NCBI GenBank assembly: GCA_910577735.1
Contig: CAJTOO010000011.1
Span: 124 to 64,123, forward strand
Reading direction: 5' to 3'
DNA from: an uncultured Lachnospiraceae bacterium
GTDB taxonomy: Bacteria; Bacillota; Clostridia; Lachnospirales; Lachnospiraceae
DNA length: 64,000 bases
Part shown: in pieces, positions 24,897-33,717 of the stretch
Numbering within the stretch: the stretch's first letter is position 1
How the letters are laid out: each line of letters begins with the position of its first letter
Notes under the pieces: model-generated
The model's input: only the letters and a program-made list of their open reading frames with translations
Databases searched by the model: none
Told to the model about the DNA's origin: nothing
Position numbers and translations under genes: made by a program

Positions 24897-25082
24897 GTAC
24901 AACATACAGGCAGGTCTCCCGGCTTAAAGATTTCGGTTTATAAACCATCGCATCGACCATCTTCCCAGGAAAGGATTTCCCTCTTTCCCAGTGATATAGC
25001 GGCGTCAACTCTCTCATTACGGTGACGAGTTCGTACAGGATTTGCACCTGTTTCCCTTTTCACCAAAACCAATGCGTTATAC
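24897..25082 (-). promoter_or_regulatory. Cobalamin riboswitch
   Basis: The minus strand has the B12 box AGCCGGGAGACCTGCC at 24924-24909, the conserved core GGGAA-AGGTGCAAATCCTG near 25062-25040 and the GCCGCTATATCACTGGGAA-like central part near 25010-24990. The closing P1 helix pairs GTATAAC (25082-25076) with GTTGTAC (24903-24897). It lies in the leader of cbiK and the transporter genes, so these genes are expected to be repressed when cobalamin is plentiful. Confidence 0.95.
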
Positions 25083-25122
25083 ATTGTTTTGACACCTGAA
25101 TGTCAGTTATTCAATTAACCCA

Positions 25123-25150
25123 AGTATATCATATTTGTAAGCAATGTCAA
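25123..25150 (-). promoter_or_regulatory. Promoter of the cobalamin-regulated operon
   Basis: Minus strand TTGACA (25150-25145), a 16-bp spacer and TATACT (25128-25123), about 35 bases before the aptamer begins. The 515-base gap between hisIE and cbiK is filled by this promoter, the aptamer and the expression platform. Confidence 0.75.
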
Positions 25151-25220
25151 TACACGGACTTCCTTTATTGCGGCAGCCTCTCAGATGTCACTTAAAGGAG
25201 GTATCTCAGTCTGCTGTCAA

Positions 25221-26504
25221 CTATCGCTTCGCAAGTTCCGAAGTGATTTCTTCCCAGGTCACATTCTTTTCTGCCATCAACACCATCATATGGTAAAGAA
25301 AATCTGAAATCTCATATTTGATCTCATTGGCATTAGGATTTTTGGCGGCAATGACAATCTCCGTTGCTTCCTCGCCCAGCTTTTTGAGAATCTTATCGAT
25401 TCCTTTATCAAATAGATAGTTGGTATAAGAACCTTCTTTGGGATGGATTTTTCTGTCTTTGATGACATCAAACACTTGTTCGAACACTTTGAGAGGATTT
25501 GTTTCCTCATATTCTTTGGCCATGATTTCCTGAAAAAAGCAGGAATGGGAACCTGTATGACAGGCGGATCCTATCTGGGATACCTTAGCCAGAATGGTGT
25601 CCTTATCACAGTCCGCCGTCAACGATTTGACATACTGATAGTGACCGCTGGTATCACCCTTTACCCAGAGCTCATCGCGGCTTCTGCTGTAGTAAGTCAT
25701 CTTGCCGGTTTTCAGGGTCATATTATAGGCTTCTTCATTCATGTAAGCCACCATCAAAACCTCATCTGTCTTATAATCCTGCACCACTACGGTCACGTGT
25801 CCATCAGAATTTAATTTGAAGTCTTCCCAGCCAATGGCAGGCTCAAAGGTATTTACCTTAATGGCATTGTTCTGACAGAGCGCTTTGATTGAGAGAAGTT
25901 CTTTTGCATTTTCATTGATGGCATAACCGGATATGCCGCAGATATTATCATTGGATAACAACTCTAACAACTTATCCAGAGAGACTTCCGGCACGGATGC
26001 AATCATGGGGAACCGTGAAATGGAAATGGATTCCTTTAAACAAGTTTCCTTCACCAGAAGAATCTCACCGATATAGGATTCGATCAAAGACGCATTGCGG
26101 GTAATACTGTCAGCTTCCGTCACACTGGCCACAATCTTTTCCTTGCCGAATTTCTTGGACACTTCTGCCGTGAGTTCGATATTTCCCGGTTTGGAATAGT
26201 TGAGGGCTGCCTTTTTACATCCGGCATAGAGGAGCTTCTTGATATCTTCCATGCGCTTCACATTGCCGGCGCCAATGACAGGAATCTCCGCTTCACTGCA
26301 GATGGTTTTGATAACGTCCAAAGCTTCCTCATGTTCATTATCATTGTCAGACATATCGTAAACAATCAGTTCATCAGCATTGTTATCGCCATAATATTTC
26401 GCCAGAGCAGCCGGATTCGTGTCAATGATCGTGCTGTCTGTGAAGCCTTTTACGGCATTTCCTTTATATAGATAAATACATGGAATAAACTTTTTGTATG
26501 ACAT
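25221..26504 (-). CDS. hisI: HisIE fused to an N-terminal degenerate HisF-like barrel
   Basis: 427 residues. Residues about 1-225 resemble the HisF/HisA half-barrel protein (FIPCIYLYKGNAVKG, ADELIVYDMS, IPVIGAGNV, LLYAGCKKAALN), but the HisF catalytic Asp at position 11 is Tyr and the Asp near 130 is Glu. Residues about 235-330 are the phosphoribosyl-AMP cyclohydrolase domain (GDTSGH, ADCDKDT, GSACHTGSHSCF). Residues about 340-427 are the phosphoribosyl-ATP pyrophosphatase domain (KKLGEEATEIVIAAKN, EISDFLYHMMVLM). The HisI and HisE parts look active and perform steps 2 and 3 of histidine synthesis. The ATG at 26504 is preceded by AAGGAG; a longer frame to 26579 overlaps hisB's end region. Confidence 0.92.
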   Translation of the reverse strand: MSYKKFIPCIYLYKGNAVKGFTDSTIIDTNPAALAKYYGDNNADELIVYDMSDNDNEHEEALDVIKTICSEAEIPVIGAGNVKRMEDIKKLLYAGCKKAALNYSKPGNIELTAEVSKKFGKEKIVASVTEADSITRNASLIESYIGEILLVKETCLKESISISRFPMIASVPEVSLDKLLELLSNDNICGISGYAINENAKELLSIKALCQNNAIKVNTFEPAIGWEDFKLNSDGHVTVVVQDYKTDEVLMVAYMNEEAYNMTLKTGKMTYYSRSRDELWVKGDTSGHYQYVKSLTADCDKDTILAKVSQIGSACHTGSHSCFFQEIMAKEYEETNPLKVFEQVFDVIKDRKIHPKEGSYTNYLFDKGIDKILKKLGEEATEIVIAAKNPNANEIKYEISDFLYHMMVLMAEKNVTWEEITSELAKR

Positions 26505-26585
26505 TACGGTTTTCTCCTTGGCATATATTTTAACAGAATCCGGGTTTCTAAAAGAGGCTCTTATCATGAAGTCTTGCACAATGCA

Positions 26586-27173
26586 TTATAAAATTCCCTT
26601 CGTACTTAAAACACCTGCAATTCTTTCATCATAAGACACTGCCATATCCAGTGCTTTCGCGAAGGCTTTAAACATGGCTTCGATCATGTGGTGCGTATTC
26701 TCGCCATGCAGCATTTTTATATGCAGGTTCATGCCGGCACTGTAAGATACTGCATAGAAGAACTCTCTGACCAATTCTGTGTCGAGGCTGCCCACTCGTT
26801 CTGCGGGGAAAGCACAGTCAAAGACAAAATAGGGTCTGCCGGATAAGTCTATGGCGCACAGGCAGAGGGCATCATCCATAGGCAGCATAAAGGAACCGTA
26901 GCGTCGGATACCCTCCTTATCTCCGATGGCCTCCCGGATTGCCTGACCAATTACAATGCCAGTATCTTCCACGGTGTGGTGTCCGTCCACGTCAAGATCT
27001 CCCTGTACATCCAGTGTAAAATCAAAGAGACCGTGTCTGGTAAACCCATCCAGCATGTGGTCAAAGAAGCCGATACCGGTAGAAATCCGGCTTTTCCCGG
27101 TACCATCAATTTCTAATACGGCTTTTATCTGTGTTTCTTTTGTGTTTCGTTCTATCAATGCTGTTCTGGACAT
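26586..27173 (-). CDS. hisB: Imidazoleglycerol-phosphate dehydratase HisB
   Basis: 195 residues, the monofunctional form. Manganese-binding motifs GFFDHMLDGFTRHG, DGHHTVEDTGI and LHIKMLHGENTHHMIEAMFKA are all present in the usual order. It converts imidazole glycerol phosphate to imidazole acetol phosphate. Between hisD and hisIE in the operon. Confidence 0.97.
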   Translation of the reverse strand: MSRTALIERNTKETQIKAVLEIDGTGKSRISTGIGFFDHMLDGFTRHGLFDFTLDVQGDLDVDGHHTVEDTGIVIGQAIREAIGDKEGIRRYGSFMLPMDDALCLCAIDLSGRPYFVFDCAFPAERVGSLDTELVREFFYAVSYSAGMNLHIKMLHGENTHHMIEAMFKAFAKALDMAVSYDERIAGVLSTKGIL

Positions 27174-27250
27174 GTTCTCCTACTTTCTGTTTTATTTGTT
27201 ATCCGAGCCGCCAAACGAATCCGGTAAAGTAAATTCCAAAAGAACTTATT

Positions 27251-28540
27251 TTATTGGAAACGTACTCTGACAGAGTTCGCATGGGCTGTCAGCCCTTCTT
27301 TTTCGGCAAACAGTTCAATATCCTGATGGGCCTGTTCCAGAGCCTGTCTTGAATAGGATATGATGCTGGTCTTTTTCACAAAATCATCTACCGTAAGCGG
27401 TGAGAAAAATTTCGCTGTACCGTTAGTCGGTAAAATGTGATTAGGCCCCGCATAATAATCTCCCAAAGGCTCCGAGGAATATTCTCCAAGGAAAATTGCA
27501 CCCGCATTTTCAATCCGGGTCATCACCTGATAAGGATCCTTTGTCAGAATCTCCAGATGTTCAGATGCGATGGCATTGGCAGCTTCTATGGCATCATCCA
27601 TGGAAGCTGCGATAAGCTGATACCCATAGTTATCCAGCGATTTGCGGATAATATCCGCGCGGGATAATTCCTGTAAAAATTTCTCAATCTCTGCAGAGAC
27701 CTGATCGGCTAATGCCTCGCTGGTGGTGATGAGAATCGCACTTGCCAGCTCATCATGTTCAGCCTGGGATAAAAGGTCTGCCGCCACATATCTGGGATTG
27801 GCTGTCTCATCTGCAATCACCAGGATTTCACTGGGGCCTGCTATAGAGTCAATGCTGACATAACCAAAGCAGGCTTTCTTAGCCAGCGCAACGAAGATAT
27901 TGCCCGGTCCCGTAATCTTGTCCACTTTGGGGATACTCTGGGTTCCAAAAGCCATAGCGGCAATCGCCTGGGCCCCGCCCACTTTATAGATTTCATCTAC
28001 GCCGGCAATCTTTGCGGCAGCCAGAGTACCGGGATTGACCTTTCCATCTGCACCCGCCGGGGTGGTCATGACAATCTTTCTGACACCGGCTACTTTTGCC
28101 GGAAGTACATTCATCAGCACACTGCTGGGATAAGCGGCCTTACCGCCCGGCACATAGACGCCGGAAACTGCTATGGGCGTGATTTTCTGTCCGAGAATGG
28201 AGCCGTCTGGTTTGGGATCGATCCAGCTGTTATGGAGCTGCTTTTTATGAAAAGCGGTGATATTGGAGGCGGCCCTTTCCATGACGCCAATAAATGCAGC
28301 GTCCATTTCTGCAAAGGCTTCCCGAATCTCTTCTGCGGAAACACGAACCGTATCTGCCTGTATGTCCCACTTATCAAACTGTTTCGTATAGTCAAAAACA
28401 GCTTCATCTCCACGGTTCCTCACACGATCTATGATATCTGCCACCACAGCTTCATATTGTCCGTAATTGTTAGGGCTTCTTTTCAGCAGCGTATCCAGAA
28501 TATCCTTCTGTGTCTTTGCTGTCAACTGTATCTTTCTCAT
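27251..28540 (-). CDS. hisD: Histidinol dehydrogenase HisD
   Basis: 429 residues, normal length. Catalyses the last two oxidations from histidinol to histidine. Motifs include VYVPGGKAAYPSSVLM, KITGPGNIFVALAKK, the zinc-binding region SEHLEILT and the GPNHILPTNGTAKF stretch. Full-length with no damage. It is in the his operon, downstream of an unexpected SIMPL-domain gene. Confidence 0.97.
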   Translation of the reverse strand: MRKIQLTAKTQKDILDTLLKRSPNNYGQYEAVVADIIDRVRNRGDEAVFDYTKQFDKWDIQADTVRVSAEEIREAFAEMDAAFIGVMERAASNITAFHKKQLHNSWIDPKPDGSILGQKITPIAVSGVYVPGGKAAYPSSVLMNVLPAKVAGVRKIVMTTPAGADGKVNPGTLAAAKIAGVDEIYKVGGAQAIAAMAFGTQSIPKVDKITGPGNIFVALAKKACFGYVSIDSIAGPSEILVIADETANPRYVAADLLSQAEHDELASAILITTSEALADQVSAEIEKFLQELSRADIIRKSLDNYGYQLIAASMDDAIEAANAIASEHLEILTKDPYQVMTRIENAGAIFLGEYSSEPLGDYYAGPNHILPTNGTAKFFSPLTVDDFVKKTSIISYSRQALEQAHQDIELFAEKEGLTAHANSVRVRFQ

Positions 28541-28584
28541 GGGTTTAATACCTTTCTTATGCCTGTGGGAATTTTTGTTCCAAA

Positions 28585-29331
28585 CTATTGTGTGCTATAA
28601 TTCAGTTTCACCGTAATAGAAGCTGTTTTGTTCCGGGAACTGGTATCAAAGTAACCGCCATAACTATATTCCGTGTTACTGTTCTGTGCTGTAATCTGGA
28701 AGACACCAAGATTGGCATTGAGCAGTTCACCGATCTGGGCGCCGGTTCCCTGGGCCATCAGATCAATCCTTTCTTTGGCGTTCTTCGTTGCCTCTTCGAT
28801 CAGCTGCAGTTTCAGCTCATCCAGTTTGGTGTAATAGTACTCCGGTTCTTCCGAAGCAAACTGCACATTGGATTCAATCAGTCCTGAGATGTCTCTGGAT
28901 ATATTCTCTATCTTGTCTATATCTGTTGAGGTGATGGAAACATTCTGGTACAAGTCATAGCCGTCAATGTATTCCCGAATCCTGTCACCATTATCGTTGT
29001 ATTCAGATTCCCATCTGGTGCTGATGCTGACAGAACTGAATACCATCTCCTCTTCTGTCACGCCATTTTCCACCAGATAATCCCGGATCAGCCCGGCATC
29101 TTTCTTGATGGAACGATAGGCTTCCTGCGTTGTTTTTCCATATCTTGAAAAACTGCCGCGCCAGACAATCAGATCCGACTCAAAGTCACAGTTTGCAGAT
29201 CCTGTGGCTGTCAGACCGCCGCTGCCGGAAGTTTTCTTATAATTTACCAGGCTTCCGGAAAAAATAGAGATACAGATAATGGCACAAATACCAGCAATCA
29301 AAGCAATGACAATTCCCTTATACTCTTTCAT
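28585..29331 (-). CDS. SIMPL-domain (DUF541) protein with an N-terminal membrane anchor
   Basis: 248 residues. An uncleaved signal anchor lies at about 6-26 (IVIALIAGICAIICISIFSG); then comes a SIMPL domain with LTATGSANCDFESDLIVWRGSF near the start and TASITVKLNYS at the end. Related bacterial proteins such as BP26/YggE are extracytoplasmic and tied to oxidative stress or oligomeric channels; function here is unknown. The gene lies inside the his operon between hisG and hisD on the same strand, with no obvious pathway link. Confidence 0.85.
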   Translation of the reverse strand: MKEYKGIVIALIAGICAIICISIFSGSLVNYKKTSGSGGLTATGSANCDFESDLIVWRGSFSRYGKTTQEAYRSIKKDAGLIRDYLVENGVTEEEMVFSSVSISTRWESEYNDNGDRIREYIDGYDLYQNVSITSTDIDKIENISRDISGLIESNVQFASEEPEYYYTKLDELKLQLIEEATKNAKERIDLMAQGTGAQIGELLNANLGVFQITAQNSNTEYSYGGYFDTSSRNKTASITVKLNYSTQ

Positions 29332-29410
29332 AACACATTCCCCTTTCTGTTATTGCAATTTTCTTTTATATCATTGGCTGTACATACAGCGTGTTACCTC
29401 TTATAGCTGT

Positions 29411-30055
29411 TTATAAATTCTGCTTTAGGCTATGTATCAGCTTACGAATCCGTTCTATCTCCATCTGCATGCTTACCTGATTGACAATCATGCGAGCCGA
29501 TAAAGGACAGATCTCTTCCAGGACTTCCAGGCCATTTTCTTTTAAGGTGGAGCCGGTCTCCACGATATCCACGATGACATCTGAGAGCTTTACGATAGGG
29601 CCAAGCTCCACAGAGCCGTTGAGTTTGATGATATCCACGGTCTGGTGCTTTTTATTATAAAAATAATCTTTGGCAATATTCGGATACTTGCTGGCTACCC
29701 GGATCATTTCGTGATGATTCAGGAGGTCTTTAGCACTCTTGGGGCCGCAGACACACATGCTGCATTTCCCGTATCCTAAGTCCAGAACCTCATAAACCCG
29801 CCGGTTCTCTTCCATGATGGTATCCTTGCCCACAACACCGATATCAGCGGCGCCATATTCCACGTACGTAGGTACATCCGGCGACTTGGCCAAAAAGAAC
29901 CGCAGTTTATACTGTTCGTTGACGAAAACAAGCTTACGGGAATGTTTGTCTTTCATTTCCTCGCAGGTAATGCCTATCTTCTCAAATAATTCCATTGTTT
30001 TATTGGCAAGACGCCCTTTTCCCAGGGCAAATGTCAAATATCTGTCTTCACTCAT
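29411..30055 (-). CDS. hisG: ATP phosphoribosyltransferase, short form HisG
   Basis: 214 residues: the short HisG that lacks the C-terminal regulatory domain and needs HisZ. Motifs: LTFALGKGRLANKTMELF at the start, GAADIGVVGKDT, and DIVETGSTLKENGL for phosphoribosyl pyrophosphate binding. Catalyses the first committed step of histidine synthesis. The ATG at 30055 follows AAGGAAAAC; the longer open frame overlaps hisZ without support. Confidence 0.96.
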   Translation of the reverse strand: MSEDRYLTFALGKGRLANKTMELFEKIGITCEEMKDKHSRKLVFVNEQYKLRFFLAKSPDVPTYVEYGAADIGVVGKDTIMEENRRVYEVLDLGYGKCSMCVCGPKSAKDLLNHHEMIRVASKYPNIAKDYFYNKKHQTVDIIKLNGSVELGPIVKLSDVIVDIVETGSTLKENGLEVLEEICPLSARMIVNQVSMQMEIERIRKLIHSLKQNL

Positions 30056-30089
30056 GTTTTCCTTCCGTTCCGAAGCGTTGGGGCCTCTG

Positions 30090-31208
30090 TCATTTTCTGT
30101 CGGCAGGCAGTAACTCCACATGTCTGCCCTCTGCGCGCATCCGCCGCACTTCCTTTAATTTCTCCGCAAAGTCTGCCTCTGTATAATACAGGCGGCTGCA
30201 GGGTTCCATGCCTGCGATGGCTGTGCCCTGCCGGTCCATGGCCGACAACAGATCATCCACTACGATAACAAATCCAATTGCAGGAGCCTTTTTACCAAAA
30301 TGTGCCAGCAGATTGTCATAACGTCCGCCCTTGACGATAGCATCACCCACACCATAAGTATATCCTTTGAAAATGATGCCCGTATAATAATTATACTTGC
30401 TTAACATGCCCAGGTCAAAGGAAACATATTTCTCTACCCCATACTGACAAAGAATCTGATAAAGCGTATCAAGACGTTCTATGGCGGCTCCGGAACGGGC
30501 ATTGGTCACTGCTCGTCTGGCAGCCTTTAAAATATCAACGGAGCCAAAGAAATCTCCCACTTTAAGCAGGGCCTCTTTGTCTTTCACAGGAGCCTTGATG
30601 CGGTCAAGCAGTTCTTCCGCGCCAAAATAATTCTTTCCGGAAATAAACTCCCGAAGTTCTAACTCGGTCTCTTCATCCAGACCGGCTTCTTCACAGATTC
30701 CTTTGAAAAACTCCAGATTGCCTATGCTGATCTGAAAATCAGAAAGTCCGGCATGGTACAGGGCTTCAATGGTCATGGCGATCAATTCAGCATCTGCATA
30801 GACGGAAGGTTCTCCAATCAGTTCAGCCCCCATCTGTGTTGCTTCCTTTAATTTTCCCTGTAGGTTTGAGGTATTGGAAAAGGTGTTGCCCTGATAACAG
30901 AGACGGATGGGAACATTCTCATCCATAAAATATTTGGCAGCGCACCTGGCCACGGAAGGGGTAAAATCAGGCCGAAGAACCAGCGTGTTTCCCTCTTTGT
31001 CAAAGAATTTATAAAGTTCTTTCGAGGGTGTGGTCCCCACTTCTTTTGAAAAAACATCAAAAAACTCAAAGGTAGGTGTCTGAATGTCACGATACCCATA
31101 AGAGCGTATCTTTTCTAATAAAAGCCGCTCGACAACTGTTTTCCGCTCCTTTTCATCGCCATAAATGTCCCGGACGCCTTCCGGCGTATGTACCAGTTTT
31201 TTGCTCAT
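30090..31208 (-). CDS. hisZ: ATP phosphoribosyltransferase regulatory subunit HisZ
   Basis: 372 residues, related to histidyl-tRNA synthetase but lacking its anticodon domain. Class II motifs are visible: PTFEFFDVF, LVLRPDFTPSVARCAA and the IGNLEFFKGI region. It forms a complex with short HisG and provides histidine feedback. First gene of the his operon with a good promoter upstream; AGAGGACATT precedes the ATG. Confidence 0.94.
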   Translation of the reverse strand: MSKKLVHTPEGVRDIYGDEKERKTVVERLLLEKIRSYGYRDIQTPTFEFFDVFSKEVGTTPSKELYKFFDKEGNTLVLRPDFTPSVARCAAKYFMDENVPIRLCYQGNTFSNTSNLQGKLKEATQMGAELIGEPSVYADAELIAMTIEALYHAGLSDFQISIGNLEFFKGICEEAGLDEETELELREFISGKNYFGAEELLDRIKAPVKDKEALLKVGDFFGSVDILKAARRAVTNARSGAAIERLDTLYQILCQYGVEKYVSFDLGMLSKYNYYTGIIFKGYTYGVGDAIVKGGRYDNLLAHFGKKAPAIGFVIVVDDLLSAMDRQGTAIAGMEPCSRLYYTEADFAEKLKEVRRMRAEGRHVELLPADRK

Positions 31209-31280
31209 AATGTCCTCTTTTCTTACTTTAACATTTTAAAGTGATATCGCATTAGCAGAATGCCGAAATAAACTCCCTAT

Positions 31281-31309
31281 AATATACAGAAAAAATGATA
31301 CTCTGTCAA
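31281..31309 (-). promoter_or_regulatory. Promoter of the his operon
   Basis: Minus strand TTGACA (31309-31304), a 17-bp spacer and TATATT (31286-31281). The leader to hisZ is only about 65 bases and shows neither a T-box nor a His-codon-rich leader peptide. Confidence 0.75.
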
Positions 31310-31356
31310 TAATTCATGCTATAAAACGGAATGTTTCTGCAGAATGGCTGCTGCGC

Positions 31357-31893
31357 TCACTCTGCCCTGTCCTCCAGGTCTCTTTGCAGCATATCCAGAT
31401 AGGGCACCAGAATCCCGTTTTTCTTAGGAAGGACATAGGCCGGATTTAACTCATCATACCGGAAACTCTTCCTGCCGCCCTCCTTGGCCCGGTCCCAGAA
31501 GAAGCGGAGCATCTCATAGGGCAGGTAATAGAAAAGATTCTTATGCGTATAATAAATCAGGAAAAAGGCAATTCCTTTCTGGTTTTCAAACTGTTCCATA
31601 AATGTCACCTGATGTTCATGGATATTTTGCAGGGCAAAGGTATCTGTGGCACATTCCTTTGCGTCAAAACACACCGGAATCCCCTGTACGGCCCCGATAT
31701 AGTCCACTGTACTTTTCTGGTCGAAGTAGGCCAGGGTGATGTGGCGGCTTTCCTTATCAATCGTAATGGGTGTAATGGGGGTAGGGATTTTCTGAATCAG
31801 GGCAAGGCCATGCTCCAGGTATTTCTCATTGGTCCTGTTGATCAAGTCCTCTAAGGTTGAACCGCGCAGTCCGCGGGAGTTCCAGGTTGCCAT
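31357..31893 (-). CDS. recU: Holliday junction resolvase RecU
   Basis: 178 residues. Opens with WNSRGLRGSTLEDLINRTN, the family's N-terminal pattern (NRGxxLE class), followed by the nuclease core residues in STVDYIGAVQG and VCFDAKECA. Cuts Holliday junctions in homologous recombination and chromosome segregation in Firmicutes. Last gene of a three-gene minus-strand set with the pseudouridine synthase and a membrane protein; no ponA neighbour is present, unlike in Bacillus. Confidence 0.93.
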   Translation of the reverse strand: MATWNSRGLRGSTLEDLINRTNEKYLEHGLALIQKIPTPITPITIDKESRHITLAYFDQKSTVDYIGAVQGIPVCFDAKECATDTFALQNIHEHQVTFMEQFENQKGIAFFLIYYTHKNLFYYLPYEMLRFFWDRAKEGGRKSFRYDELNPAYVLPKKNGILVPYLDMLQRDLEDRAE

Positions 31894-31914
31894 AGTCGTT
31901 GACGCTCCATAGTA

Positions 31915-32961
31915 TCATATTCTTGCTGCCTGCGCGGACACCCTGTCAAAAGTTTCCGGCAGGCCGGACTGGAAAGTGCGACCGCTGATATCATCAAAGG
32001 GCGGCCCCAGTTCCGGAAATGTTACCCGGCAGGCATGTAAAAGCTGAGACCGAATCTGACAGGTCTTTTTATAATAGTCATTCCAGTTCTTATCCCCGTA
32101 CTTATAATCGCCCAGAAGCGGATGTCCTATACCTGCCAGATGTGCCCGGATCTGATGTGGCTTGCCGGTGAGCAGTTCCACTTCCACAAGGGTTTTATCG
32201 GTCTCCGCTTTAAGGGGCCTGTAATGGGTTCTGATATAGGACTCCTTGGTCAAAGACGAATCGTTTGCCCGGGAATGAGGTTGGATGGACACTCTATTAT
32301 GTCTGCTGTCTTTCGTCAGGTATCCTTCTATTAACTGTGAATCCTGCAGGGTGCCTTTGACATAAAGCTGATAATATTTATGAAGCGTCCTGTTCTGCAA
32401 CAAGCTGCTGAAAAGCTGGGCGCCCTGTACAGATTTTGCACACAGTACAATCCCGCTGGTATTGCGGTCCAGGCGGTTACAGACAGAAGGACGGCAGGCG
32501 GCAAGTTCCGCTTCTGTGATTTCACCCTGTGTCAGAAGATATCCAATCAGCCATTCATTCAAAGAACGGTCAGAAGGTGCAGCCTTCTGGGTCAGGATGC
32601 CAACAGGTTTGTCCGCCAACAGTATGTGGGTATTCTCATAGATAATCTTTATGCCGGGATAAGCCTTGTATGCCGCAAGGTATTCTCCTGTCGCCGATAT
32701 TTTTGATGCGGCTGAAGTTTCTGCGGCTTCTAAGGGCTGATGTCCCATGAATTTATGCAGGGTCTCTTGTGCAAAATATAGGGCAATCTGATCGCCGGCG
32801 GTAAGTTTTTCATGCCCTTCGGCTTTCTTCCCATTTAAGGTAATGTTCTTTTTACGAAGCATCTTGTGCAGAAATCCTGTGCCTGCCATGGGTAACAGCT
32901 TGCACAGATACCGATCCAGACGCTGTCCGGCCTCCCGATTTGTAATTTGTCTCAGATACAT
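31915..32961 (-). CDS. RluC/RluD-family pseudouridine synthase
   Basis: 348 residues. An S4-like RNA-binding domain at about 10-75 (AGQRLDRYLCKLLP) is followed by the catalytic domain with the Asp in CNRLDRNTSGIVL and the later KPHQIRAHLAGIGHPLLGD motif. It isomerises uridines in large-subunit rRNA; the exact positions are unknown. The ATG at 32961 is preceded by CAGGAGGAGACC; the open frame continues to the end of the neighbouring gene but that part is not family-like. An insert at about 75-115 separates the two domains. Confidence 0.9.
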   Translation of the reverse strand: MYLRQITNREAGQRLDRYLCKLLPMAGTGFLHKMLRKKNITLNGKKAEGHEKLTAGDQIALYFAQETLHKFMGHQPLEAAETSAASKISATGEYLAAYKAYPGIKIIYENTHILLADKPVGILTQKAAPSDRSLNEWLIGYLLTQGEITEAELAACRPSVCNRLDRNTSGIVLCAKSVQGAQLFSSLLQNRTLHKYYQLYVKGTLQDSQLIEGYLTKDSRHNRVSIQPHSRANDSSLTKESYIRTHYRPLKAETDKTLVEVELLTGKPHQIRAHLAGIGHPLLGDYKYGDKNWNDYYKKTCQIRSQLLHACRVTFPELGPPFDDISGRTFQSGLPETFDRVSAQAARI

Positions 32962-33005
32962 GGTCTCCTCCTGTCTCAGACTGGAAAGGCATACCGATAC
33001 TTTCA

Positions 33006-33590
33006 CTAAAGTGAGATAGAATATAATAAGCGAAGGATTCCCTCTTTGTTTTTATCAGAATCCACATCCAGATCACTTAACCGACCAAGTCGGTCAACAT
33101 ATTTATCCGTTTCAGAAAAGATATTAACCGTCACATTTTTAATGCCTTCCTGGGTAAGCATCTGGCTTAAATGCTTTTCGGCCTCCCTACAGTCACATTT
33201 GGGATTCTCTGTGATACCGCAGATAATATTGCCTTTCACGGCCAGATGACTGATGGGATAATTCCTTTGATAGGAAGTGAAATACATATCATACATGGTT
33301 TCAAGGGCTTCATCATAGCCGCGTACCCTTTCCCGTAAAGAGGCGCTGCATCCTTTTGTCTTAATAAAAATAATGAAGTTCACTGCACTCTTACAGGCCG
33401 GAAGACATAGTAAAATAGCCACCACAGTAAGCAGGTTGCGATTGGTGCCGGTAATCCGACAGCCAATCAGATATAAACCGACACAGAACAAAAAGAACAG
33501 CACTGTTCTGAGTGCTGTGTAGACTTTTCGGTTCTCAAGATATCCATAGGCGCCTTTGGGCGTCAGCAGTTTTTTGATATATGTCATCAT
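33006..33590 (-). CDS. Hypothetical membrane protein
   Basis: About 194 residues from the ATG at 33590 (AGAGGAA upstream); an earlier ATG at 33644 adds 18 residues but has no ribosome binding site. Two close hydrophobic segments at about 25-65 (ALRTVLFFLFCVGLYLIG, LLTVVAILLCLPACKSAVNFI) are followed by a soluble domain with NIICGITENPKCDCREAEKHL and an NVTVNIF strand. The C-terminal part is alpha/beta in pattern. I know of no function; it is likely co-transcribed with the pseudouridine synthase. Confidence 0.75.
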   Translation of the reverse strand: MMTYIKKLLTPKGAYGYLENRKVYTALRTVLFFLFCVGLYLIGCRITGTNRNLLTVVAILLCLPACKSAVNFIIFIKTKGCSASLRERVRGYDEALETMYDMYFTSYQRNYPISHLAVKGNIICGITENPKCDCREAEKHLSQMLTQEGIKNVTVNIFSETDKYVDRLGRLSDLDVDSDKNKEGILRLLYSISL

Positions 33591-33717
33591 AGGGAATGGG
33601 GTTCCTCTCTGTTTTGTATTCTTTGGGGACATCTGCGATATCATACAGCTTGTTTAAAGCGCTGCAAATCGGTGTCCTTTGTGACGAGCATGATCTGAGC
33701 TGTTAAACCTTCGTTCA

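Noticed and set aside
31209..31356. Possible T-box or attenuator before hisZ
   Set aside because: The leader is only about 65 bases and has neither a T-box sequence nor a His-rich leader peptide.
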